This document shows positions 9,178 through 16,687 of a stretch of 64,000 nt of DNA, piece after piece (the stretch's first letter is position 1; each line of letters opens with the position of its first letter). Made by a program: the position numbers and the translations under genes. This DNA is from Mucilaginibacter galii. Lineage in GTDB: Bacteria > Bacteroidota > Bacteroidia > Sphingobacteriales > Sphingobacteriaceae. The notes below the pieces were generated by a model. It made no database searches. It saw nothing but the letters and a program-made list of their open reading frames with translations, and was not told where the DNA came from. The stretch lies in the NCBI RefSeq assembly GCF_014635825.1, contig NZ_BMDO01000004.1, positions 186,001-250,000 of the forward strand, given 5' to 3'.

Positions 9178-9334
9178 GCTCGAGGCAGGTATTCTGACTT
9201 GTTCCCCTTGATCCGTCTTCCCATGCACGCTGAGGTGCACAGTGACTAAAGAATGGACTTTGGTTTGAATAGAACTTACAGCTGCGGGACAGTTCCGGAT
9301 TTACACCGGATTCCCTTTTAATCCCGTAGAGCGA
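9178..9334 (-). ncRNA. Cobalamin riboswitch controlling the btuB-btuG operon
   Basis: On the minus strand this 5' leader contains the conserved cobalamin-aptamer blocks in order: AAAAGGGAATCCGGTG, AATCCGGAACTG, CCCGCAGCTGTAA, a GGGAAGACG segment, and the B12 box AGTCAGAATACCTGCC (plus-strand 9184-9199). GCTC (9329-9332) and GAGC (9178-9181) can close the P1 stem. Known switches of this class shut down expression when adenosylcobalamin or related corrinoids bind. I see no obvious terminator between the aptamer and the ATG at 9065, so control may be at translation start, but this was not folded. Confidence 0.95.
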
Positions 9335-9357
9335 TGCTGCGGGAACCAAAAGCGCTG

Positions 9358-9365
9358 CAAAAGTA
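9358..9365 (-). promoter_or_regulatory. Bacteroidota -7 promoter box for the B12 operon
   Basis: On the minus strand this reads TACTTTTG, a full match to the TAnnTTTG -7 consensus of the Bacteroidota primary sigma factor. It predicts a transcript start near 9350, just upstream of the riboswitch aptamer, which is where it should be. The TTTG element expected around -33 is not clear (CTTTCG is nearby). Confidence 0.55.
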
Positions 9366-9598
9366 ACGAATTGGTTTGTGAATAACTGACGAAAGGTTAA
9401 ATAAACCCTGCGAGATTAAGCAAAGCTCAAGACCCACTTTTGCGAAGGGTGGATGTGTTGAGTTATCGAAGCAAATTTGTCTTATCGGACAACTATTACT
9501 AATTTACCCCAATTTTAAAATACGGGTACAATACAGCTTCGTGTTTTATCAAGCCGTTACTTTTATCTATCAATAGCATTAAAACTAAAGATCTACTT

Positions 9599-12073
9599 AT
9601 GCCATCATCATTAACTATTAAAAGTTACTGTAAAACTACCCTGCTGTGCGCACTCACCGTGCTAACCATTGTAACGGCCCGGGCGCAAAGCCGCAAAGAA
9701 TACCTGCTCCAAAAAGGCTGGAAATTTAGCAAAGATGAGCAGGAGGGCGCTCAAGCTAATGGTTATAACGATGCTAAATGGGAGAGCGTTACCGTGCCGC
9801 ATGATTGGGCTATTGCCGGCCCCTTCAGTGGTAATAACGATATACAAAAGGTAAAAATAGAGCAAAACGGTGAAAAGGAAGCATCGGTTAAGTCGGGTAG
9901 AACAGGTGGCTTGCCGTTTGTAGGTATAGGCTGGTACAGGCTTAAGTTTAAAGTGCCCGAGTTTTCGGCAGGTAAAAAGGCAAGCCTCATTTTTGATGGT
10001 GCCATGAGCCATGCCCGGCTATTTATAAATGGTAAAGAAATTGGCTCATGGCCTTATGGCTACAACTCTTTTCACTTTGATATTACCAGTGCATTGAAAG
10101 CCGGTCAAGAAAATATGCTTGCTGTGCGCTTGGAAAACCTGCCGCAATCATCGCGCTGGTATCCAGGTGCCGGTATTTATCGCAATGTACATTTGCTGGT
10201 TACCAATGCTACGCACATCCCCGTATGGGGGAGCTACGTAACTACGCCGGTTATTGAAAAAGATTTTGCCAAAGTAGCCATCAAAACCAACGTTGAAACA
10301 GGAGATCAGGCATTTAAGCCGCTCAAGATGGTTACCATCATCAAAGACCCGCAAGGTAAAACAGTTTCAGAAAATACTTCAACCCTGACTGAAACTGATC
10401 AACTGGCTTTTGCACAAAACCTGGTGGTTAAAAATCCGCAATTGTGGTCGCCCGAAACCCCGGTACTTTACACAGCAGTTTCAAAGCTTTATGATGACGG
10501 GCGCGAGGTAGATGAGTACAGTACCAGTTTTGGCATACGCTCCATAAAGCTGGAACCCGGTAAGGGCTTTTTTCTAAACGGACAAGTGCGCAAATTTAAG
10601 GGAGTATGTAACCACCACGACCTGGGTCCGTTAGGTGCTGCCGTAAATACAGCTGCTTTACGCAGGCAATTAACCATTTTAAAAGATATGGGCTGCGATG
10701 CCATACGTACAACGCACAATATGCCAGCACCAGAATTGGTTAAATTGTGTGACGAAATGGGCTTTATGATGATGGTTGAGCCGTTTGATGAGTGGAAAAC
10801 GCCTAAGGTTAAAAATGGTTACAGCCTGTTGTTTGATGAGTGGGCCGAAAAAGACATGATGAACATGATACATCGTGACCGCAACCATCCCAGCGTTATA
10901 ATGTGGAGTATAGGCAACGAAGTGCCCGATCAAAGCAAGAAAGATGGAAACAAAATAGCTAAGTGGCTACAGAATATTTGTCACCGCGAAGATCCTACCC
11001 GCCCGGTAACAGCAGGCATGGACCGTTTAGACGATGTTTTGAAAAATAACTTTGCTTCGTTATTAGATATTCCGGGTTTCAATTACAAGCCTGCCAGGTA
11101 TGATGAAGCCAACGGAAAACTACCGCAAGGCTTTATATTAGGAACAGAAACGGCTTCAACCGTAAGTTCGAGAGGTGTATATAAGTTTCCGGTAGAGTTT
11201 TTCAAGGATAAGCAATACGATGATAACCAAAGTTCGTCTTACGATTTTGAGGCTTGCCCGTGGTCGCAGGTGCCCGATGATGAGTTTGTAAAGCAAGATG
11301 ATCTTGGATTTGTGATAGGCGAGTTTGTCTGGACCGGTTTTGATTACCTGGGCGAGCCTACACCTTACGATAGCAAATGGCCTTCGCACAGCTCATATTT
11401 TGGTATTATAGATTTGGCTGGTTTACCTAAGGACAGGTTTTACCTGTACAGAAGTCATTGGAACCCGGATAAAACAACATTGCATGTGTTGCCACACTGG
11501 ACATGGCCGGGCCGCGAAGGACAGGTTACCCCAGTTTTTTGCTACACCAATTCGCCCTCGGCTGAATTGTTTATAAATGGCAAAAGCATGGGTAAACAAA
11601 CCAAGAACAAAAAAGATAATCAAACCCGTTACCGTTTGATGTGGAAGGACGTGAAATACGAACCCGGAACCATAAAAGTAGTAGCCTATGATGACAACGG
11701 CAAAGCAGTTGGTGAAGAAACTGTTAAAACAGCCGGAAAACCACATCATATTGAATTGGTAACCGACCGCACAAGCATAGATGCTGATGGAAATGACTTA
11801 GCCTTTGTAACGGCAAAAGTTTGTGACGCAGCCGGTAACTTATGCCCCGATGCAACTAACCTGCTCAATTTCAAAGTAACCGGTGCAGGCAGCTTTAATG
11901 CAATTGCCAACGGCGATGCTGCAAATCTTCAGTCTTTCCAGGCACCGATGATGAATGCTTTCAGCGGCATGCTGGTAGCCGTTATCAATTCTAAAGAAAG
12001 CAAAGGTCAAATACAAGTAACTGCCTCGGCTAAAGGTTTAAAAAATGGCATGATAGCTATTACCGCTAAATAA
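9599..12073 (+). CDS. Glycoside hydrolase family 2 (beta-galactosidase-like)
   Basis: A secreted 824-residue enzyme: signal peptide ending ARAQ (about 30), GH2 sugar-binding jelly roll (about 35-200), immunoglobulin-like domain (205-312), TIM barrel (315-610), then DUF4982-like and a further beta-sandwich domain to the C-terminus. SIGNEVPD gives the acid/base Glu441 and GTETAS the probable nucleophile Glu517; RWYPGAGIYRNVHL is a GH2 signature. It hydrolyses terminal beta-linked sugars. Beta-galactosidase is the commonest activity for this layout, but glucuronidase or mannosidase cannot be excluded. It is a single gene, divergent from the B12 operon, ended by a good terminator. Confidence 0.92.
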   Translation: MPSSLTIKSYCKTTLLCALTVLTIVTARAQSRKEYLLQKGWKFSKDEQEGAQANGYNDAKWESVTVPHDWAIAGPFSGNNDIQKVKIEQNGEKEASVKSGRTGGLPFVGIGWYRLKFKVPEFSAGKKASLIFDGAMSHARLFINGKEIGSWPYGYNSFHFDITSALKAGQENMLAVRLENLPQSSRWYPGAGIYRNVHLLVTNATHIPVWGSYVTTPVIEKDFAKVAIKTNVETGDQAFKPLKMVTIIKDPQGKTVSENTSTLTETDQLAFAQNLVVKNPQLWSPETPVLYTAVSKLYDDGREVDEYSTSFGIRSIKLEPGKGFFLNGQVRKFKGVCNHHDLGPLGAAVNTAALRRQLTILKDMGCDAIRTTHNMPAPELVKLCDEMGFMMMVEPFDEWKTPKVKNGYSLLFDEWAEKDMMNMIHRDRNHPSVIMWSIGNEVPDQSKKDGNKIAKWLQNICHREDPTRPVTAGMDRLDDVLKNNFASLLDIPGFNYKPARYDEANGKLPQGFILGTETASTVSSRGVYKFPVEFFKDKQYDDNQSSSYDFEACPWSQVPDDEFVKQDDLGFVIGEFVWTGFDYLGEPTPYDSKWPSHSSYFGIIDLAGLPKDRFYLYRSHWNPDKTTLHVLPHWTWPGREGQVTPVFCYTNSPSAELFINGKSMGKQTKNKKDNQTRYRLMWKDVKYEPGTIKVVAYDDNGKAVGEETVKTAGKPHHIELVTDRTSIDADGNDLAFVTAKVCDAAGNLCPDATNLLNFKVTGAGSFNAIANGDAANLQSFQAPMMNAFSGMLVAVINSKESKGQIQVTASAKGLKNGMIAITAK

Positions 12074-12091
12074 TTTCTTATCTGTAGCGTA

Positions 12092-12123
12092 AAGGCCCTG
12101 GTTTAAATAGCCGGGGCTTTTTG
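12092..12123 (+). terminator. Intrinsic terminator after the GH2 gene
   Basis: The arms AAGGCCCTGG (12092-12101) and the CCGGGGCTTT block from 12111 form a ten-pair stem with two G-U pairs and a nine-base loop, followed by a T-rich tract. It starts 18 bases after the GH2 stop. The convergent permease gene ends at 12132. Confidence 0.75.
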
Positions 12124-12131
12124 CTTTTTTA

Positions 12132-13376
12132 TCAAATCCAAAGTGAGGCTAACACGAACAGCAGGGTAACAGTCATTACTACAGCGCCGAGTTTTAAAAA
12201 TTGCCAGGCACTTACTTCTTGCCCTTCGCGGCGCAATGCCACGAGCCATAATATTGTAGCCAATGAGCCCGTCATCGATAAATTTGGCCCCAGATCTATA
12301 CCAATGAGTGTAGCACTCTTCACCATTTCGGGTACATGGCCTGCCTGTATTACGTTACCGGCAATTAGCCCAGCAGGCAAATTATTCATTAAATTGCAGG
12401 CAAAGGCTGTTATTAACCCGGTTCCCCAGGTAGCGGCAGTTAGATTGGATGCAGCACTTGGCTGTAATAAGCCGGCAAGTTTTTCGGTAAGCCCGGTTTT
12501 ATTCAAAGCCTCTACAATTACAAATAAACCGGCAACCAGCGGCAGTACCGCCCAAGAAACACCCTTGATTACCACCCACGGATTTTTTCGAGCCCTTAAA
12601 ATTACAATGGCCGAGGTTAAGATACCCGTTACTGCCGTAGGCAAGCCTAACTGAACATCCAAAGCGGAAGAAATAAGTAAGATAATTGCCGTAGCGCAAA
12701 TTCCGATCATAGCTGTTTTACCTCCGGCGGTAAGTTCAGGAATGGTTATATCGGTCTCTATGGGTTCTTGTAATTGGTTGCGCTGTGTGGCGAATAGTAT
12801 TAAATAGGTGACTACAATTGATACAACGGAAGGGATGATATAATGCGACATCCAAACCAGTAGGGTAGGCATATGGTTACCGTAGATAACCAAGTTGGCC
12901 GGGTTTGATATAGGCAATACAAACGATGCCGCATTGGCAATAAATGCACAAATAAACAAATAAGGTAAAGGTTTGCTAACCCTGGCTGCTTTGACTGCAG
13001 CTGCCACCGCAGGTGTAAGCACTACGGCTGTAGCATCATTAGATAAGAAAGTGGTAACCACCACACCAACCAAATACACCAGCAAAAATAAGCGTTTAGG
13101 CGAGCCCTTTGCCATGCGGGTGGCATGGGCTGCCAGCCAGTCAAAAAGTTTTTCTTCGCGGGCTGTTTCGGCTAACAGCATCATACCAGTTAAAAACAAG
13201 TAAACGTCGGTGCCTTTGGCAACACCGCTAAAGCCATCATTAAGATTTATAAAACCGAATGCTAACAATATAACAGCGCCCAATAAAGCCCATACAACCT
13301 CGGGTATTTTAAACGGACGGATAATAACGCCGGCAATGGCTAAAAATGAAATTAACCATATATAGATGTTTGTCAT
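12132..13376 (-). CDS. ArsB/NhaD superfamily permease (arsenite or anion transporter)
   Basis: A 414-residue inner-membrane transporter with about eleven to twelve helices. Hallmarks of the ArsB/ion-transporter superfamily are FLSNDATAVVLTPAV (residues 110-124) and the re-entrant-like IANAASFVLPISNPANLVI (146-164), repeated in the second half as FACNLMNNLPAGLI and IGIDLGPNLSMTGSLATI. Such proteins extrude arsenite/antimonite or carry other anions or Na+/H+. No arsR, arsC or other arsenic gene is nearby, so arsenite efflux is a family-based guess. Single gene, convergent with GH2. Confidence 0.82.
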   Translation of the reverse strand: MTNIYIWLISFLAIAGVIIRPFKIPEVVWALLGAVILLAFGFINLNDGFSGVAKGTDVYLFLTGMMLLAETAREEKLFDWLAAHATRMAKGSPKRLFLLVYLVGVVVTTFLSNDATAVVLTPAVAAAVKAARVSKPLPYLFICAFIANAASFVLPISNPANLVIYGNHMPTLLVWMSHYIIPSVVSIVVTYLILFATQRNQLQEPIETDITIPELTAGGKTAMIGICATAIILLISSALDVQLGLPTAVTGILTSAIVILRARKNPWVVIKGVSWAVLPLVAGLFVIVEALNKTGLTEKLAGLLQPSAASNLTAATWGTGLITAFACNLMNNLPAGLIAGNVIQAGHVPEMVKSATLIGIDLGPNLSMTGSLATILWLVALRREGQEVSAWQFLKLGAVVMTVTLLFVLASLWI

Positions 13377-13727
13377 GATAATTGGTTAAACTTTCAAAGT
13401 GTATATTGTTTTATAGATCGACTAATATTCTTGAATTAGTGGTTAAAAGAGGCTATGGATGTTGGTATATTTAATGTCTGACTACGATTTAGCAAGACGG
13501 AAATTGCATGCAACAATTTATAAAAAAGTAGTATCTGCTCAAGTAAGTGGAATTGACGCGGTTAAAATGGCATCGCGATTGCTTATTGGTTTGCTAATCC
13601 GTTTAGTCAATTCAAATGATGGTTATTTCATTAAAAGTAGTACGCTTAATAGTTCGTTTATGTACTTAACTAAGCCTACAGAATTTCTACAATTTGTTTT
13701 GGTAAATAGCAGGTCTTGATTTTACTT
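13377..13727. other. Intergenic region, 351 bp
   Basis: Divergent spacer between the permease and PAP2 genes, so it should hold both promoters. I saw no clear -7 box, hairpin or RNA. An 86-codon frame at 13459-13719 lacks protein-like composition or recognisable motifs and is not called. Confidence 0.5.
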
Positions 13728-14573
13728 ATGAAATTTTTTATTTATATACTATTCATTTTATCCTTTACCTCGATCAATGTATTTGCCCAAACAGGTAACA
13801 AGGATACCACCCGTATAAACATTGTTGACACGCTAAAAAAAGACTTGCTAACGGTCCCAGATACAGTGCAGCACCTGCGGAGTAAATTTGCATCACTTAT
13901 ACCACCCGCTGCACTGATCAGTTATGGTGTGGCATCGTTTTATGTGCGGCCGCTTCGCAGGCTGGATCATTATGTTTATAAAGAAGCAAATGAACATAAC
14001 ATAGCTACACGTGCTTCATTGGAAGATTATTTTCAAAATGCACCGGTTATTTTAGTTTACGGACTTAACCTGGTGGGCGTACACGGTAAAAATACTTTTA
14101 TTGACCGTACCCTGATTTTCGTAATGTCGCAAGGAATGTTGCAATTGACTTTGAATACCATAAAGCATTCAACTCAGCGTTTACGCCCTAACGAAGGTGA
14201 CCGCCTTTCGTTCCCATCGGGGCATACCGGTAACGCTTTTGCAGGGGCAGAATTTATGGCGCAGGAGCTAGGTGGAGTGTCGCCCTATTACAGCGCCTTA
14301 GGTTATGCATTTGCCACAACAACTGGTGTGTTTCGTATTTACCACCAGGATCATTGGTTAAGCGACGTAATTGCAGGAGCAGGTTTTGGTATTCTGGCTA
14401 CCAAGGGAGCATATCTGTTATACCCATATTTACGTAACGCACTTTTCAAAGCTAAGGAGAATGAAAAAACTAAAGCTTCAGAAATAAAACGGAAAGAAAA
14501 GACAAATTCTTCGTTATTAATGCCATCTTACCAAAACGGAGCGTTGGGGTTGACCTTTGTTGCCAGCTTTTAA
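13728..14573 (+). CDS. PAP2 superfamily phosphatase, exported
   Basis: A 281-residue protein with a signal sequence ending NVFAQ (about 21) and a type-2 phosphatidic acid phosphatase core. The three PAP2 motifs are complete: KHSTQRLRP (Lys146, Arg153), FPSGHT (catalytic His166), and Arg203 with His209 and Asp213 in FRIYHQDHWLSD. It should remove phosphate from lipid phosphates such as undecaprenyl pyrophosphate, phosphatidylglycerophosphate or lipid A in the periplasm; the substrate is open. The Lys-rich C-terminal tail is unusual. The frame extends to 13716 but ATG 13728 starts the signal peptide directly. Single gene. Confidence 0.87.
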   Translation: MKFFIYILFILSFTSINVFAQTGNKDTTRINIVDTLKKDLLTVPDTVQHLRSKFASLIPPAALISYGVASFYVRPLRRLDHYVYKEANEHNIATRASLEDYFQNAPVILVYGLNLVGVHGKNTFIDRTLIFVMSQGMLQLTLNTIKHSTQRLRPNEGDRLSFPSGHTGNAFAGAEFMAQELGGVSPYYSALGYAFATTTGVFRIYHQDHWLSDVIAGAGFGILATKGAYLLYPYLRNALFKAKENEKTKASEIKRKEKTNSSLLMPSYQNGALGLTFVASF

Positions 14574-14608
14574 TTTACAGTATATTTATAGTTTGTTATA
14601 ATCCTGTA

Positions 14609-15871
14609 TTATGATACACCGGGTGCAAAGGTTACTATAAAATGGTGCACGCTGTTGAGGTTTACATAATCGAGATTAAAGCCGTACATATCACAAATTT
14701 GTCTACTGATGGTAAGGCCTAGTCCCGAGCCCTCAGACGAAGCGGCTTTTTTAAATCTTCTGAACATATTAGTCATATCCAGTACTTCCGGGTTTCCGCT
14801 ATTACTCACGTGTAATTTAAGATGGTTAAGTTCAATACTTATAAATCCTCCCGGTACATTATGTCTTAACGCGTTGCTGATTAGGTTACCAATGAGTACT
14901 TCCATCAAAAGTAAGCTAACCTTCATTGTTTTATCATCAAGCAGCCGCTCAATAACAATTTCACGTCCTGCTATTAAATCTTCAAAGTGATCAAGACTAT
15001 CTTCAATCAGCGTTTTTAGATTGATCTCCCGCTTGTCGGTAATCAGTCCGTTTTCAATCTTAGCCAACAAAAGCATCGATTTGTTTAAGCGGGTGAGCTT
15101 GGTTACCGAAGCATACATATCAGTCAGCAATTTGCTTTGAGCCTTAGAGAACTCACCGGTTTGCAGAAAAGTATCCAGTTTAGAGTTAATCACCGAAATG
15201 GGCGTCATTAACTCATGCGAAGCATTTTCGGTAAAAGCTTTCAGCGCGTGGTAATCATCTTCAACGCGGTCAGCCATTAAGCTAACTGCGCTATCCAATT
15301 CCTTAAATTCATCAATATCAGATGGAACTGTTTTAATAGAACGCTTATCGGCAAGATTGAATGCTTTCACTTGCTCGAGTATCTTGTAAAATGGTTTCCA
15401 TATGTTGGAGAGGATGATGCGGTTGAGGAAGAACAGTGCCGCCAGTAAAGCTGCAATAAGCCCGAGTGTAATAAGGAATATAACTTTAACAAGGTCTTCA
15501 TTTTCTACCTTAGATTGAACCACTACCACCCTGTATTGCTTACCCTGCACCTTAACCCAGGTATAAAGCGCCCGCGCAGGTTCCAGTTCTTCGTCTTTAA
15601 GGTCGCGGTAAACCGTATCTGCAAATTTTCTTTCGATGGCGCTGTTAACACGTGTAAAAATTATAGCTTGGTGATTGGTGCTAAAAACGTGTGGCAAAGT
15701 GCCGTTCAGCTTAGCATAATCGTGAACTTCATGTTCTTCAACCTCAAGCGCTTTATCAACCTGCCGTGACAGTACAGCTGTTATAGCAAAATAATAGGCT
15801 ATCGCGGCAACCAGCATAATAGCCGTAGTAATGGCAATTGTGGAGCGGTTATAGCGGGTAAGGAGTTTCAT
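14609..15871 (-). CDS. Sensor histidine kinase of a two-component pair
   Basis: A 420-residue kinase with two transmembrane helices (about 11-34 and 128-150) around a periplasmic sensor of some 95 residues, a HAMP-like linker, a HisKA domain with FTENASHELMTPIS (phospho-accepting His219), and a HATPase domain with GNLISNALRHN (N box) and GSGLGLTISRQI (G box). Its ATG overlaps the response-regulator stop by four bases (ATGA), so the two are co-translated. The signal is unknown. The adjacent divergent outer-membrane barrel gene is the most likely target or sensor partner. Confidence 0.93.
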   Translation of the reverse strand: MKLLTRYNRSTIAITTAIMLVAAIAYYFAITAVLSRQVDKALEVEEHEVHDYAKLNGTLPHVFSTNHQAIIFTRVNSAIERKFADTVYRDLKDEELEPARALYTWVKVQGKQYRVVVVQSKVENEDLVKVIFLITLGLIAALLAALFFLNRIILSNIWKPFYKILEQVKAFNLADKRSIKTVPSDIDEFKELDSAVSLMADRVEDDYHALKAFTENASHELMTPISVINSKLDTFLQTGEFSKAQSKLLTDMYASVTKLTRLNKSMLLLAKIENGLITDKREINLKTLIEDSLDHFEDLIAGREIVIERLLDDKTMKVSLLLMEVLIGNLISNALRHNVPGGFISIELNHLKLHVSNSGNPEVLDMTNMFRRFKKAASSEGSGLGLTISRQICDMYGFNLDYVNLNSVHHFIVTFAPGVS

Positions 15872-16545
15872 GCGGTGTTAAACTTGTAGCCCATGCCATA
15901 GGTTGCCTGAATATAATCATTACCGCCTACTTCCGTCATTTTTTTGCGCAGGTTTTTAATGTGCGAATAAATAAAGTCAAAATTGTCGGCAGTATCAACA
16001 TTGTCTCCCCATAGATGCTCTGCGATGGCACTTTTAGATACCACCTTACCTTTATTGGCCAAAAAGTAAAGCAGTAAAGCATATTCCTTTGGGGTTAGTT
16101 TAATTGTTTGTGCATTTATCTTTACTTCTTTTGCCGAAAGTTCGATGTCTATTTCGTTAAACCGTAAATGATTATTGCCATCAAAAGATTTTCGCCGTAC
16201 AATGGCAGCTACACGGGCCCGAAGTTCTGAAAGATGAAAAGGTTTGGTGAGGTAATCATCGGCTCCTAAATCAAGGCCATTAAGGCGATCATCAAGCGAG
16301 TTTTTTGCTGAGATAATAAGTATTCCATCCGTATGCTGTTCCAGTTTTAGATGCTTCAAGATATCTAAACCACTGCCATCAGGAAGGGTAATATCAAGCA
16401 CTATACAATCATAACGATAGAGGTTAACTTTCGCCATGGCCGAACCAAAATTGAAAGCCGATTCGCAAATGTTGCCTTCTTCGGTAAAGTACTCTTCAAT
16501 ACTTTCCCGTAGCCCGGCTTCGTCTTCAATAACCAGTAGTTTCAC
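15868..16545 (-). CDS. OmpR/PhoB-type response regulator
   Basis: A 225-residue DNA-binding regulator. The receiver domain has acidic Glu7/Asp8, phospho-acceptor Asp51 (CIVLDITLPDGSG) and Lys101 in LTKPF. A winged-helix Trans_reg_C domain follows from about residue 128, with LTPKEYALLLYF and HIKNLRKKM. The start codon is GTG at 16545 (protein MKLLVIEDE): no ATG precedes the conserved first strand in frame. It is followed by the overlapping sensor kinase gene, and the divergent intergenic region up to 16687 presumably contains its binding sites. Confidence 0.94.
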   Translation of the reverse strand: MKLLVIEDEAGLRESIEEYFTEEGNICESAFNFGSAMAKVNLYRYDCIVLDITLPDGSGLDILKHLKLEQHTDGILIISAKNSLDDRLNGLDLGADDYLTKPFHLSELRARVAAIVRRKSFDGNNHLRFNEIDIELSAKEVKINAQTIKLTPKEYALLLYFLANKGKVVSKSAIAEHLWGDNVDTADNFDFIYSHIKNLRKKMTEVGGNDYIQATYGMGYKFNTA

Positions 16546-16687
16546 TGTTGTTTTTAATTAAAGTTACTGTATAATTCTGGAGAAAATCTGTAAGCCTAAC
16601 AATGGGCTAATATAATCATCTTGTAATAACAGTATGAAAATACAAACTACAGATTTAATCCAAATTCGACCTTGAGTTTTGCAGCCA

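Noticed and set aside
9427..9455. Small hairpin CCACTTT/AGGGTGG upstream of the GH2 gene
   Set aside because: The stem needs two G-U pairs and has no T run or conserved motif; too weak to call.
12121..12654. 177-codon plus-strand frame antisense to the ArsB-like permease
   Set aside because: It is a shadow of a hydrophobic membrane gene read in reverse; composition is Thr/Pro-rich without any motif.
12132..13376. Arsenic resistance locus
   Set aside because: Only the ArsB-like permease is present; no arsR, arsC, arsA or acr3 nearby, so resistance is not claimed.
13459..13719. 86-codon frame before the PAP2 gene
   Set aside because: No recognisable domain, no plausible start context, and it occupies the divergent promoter spacer. 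Left as intergenic.
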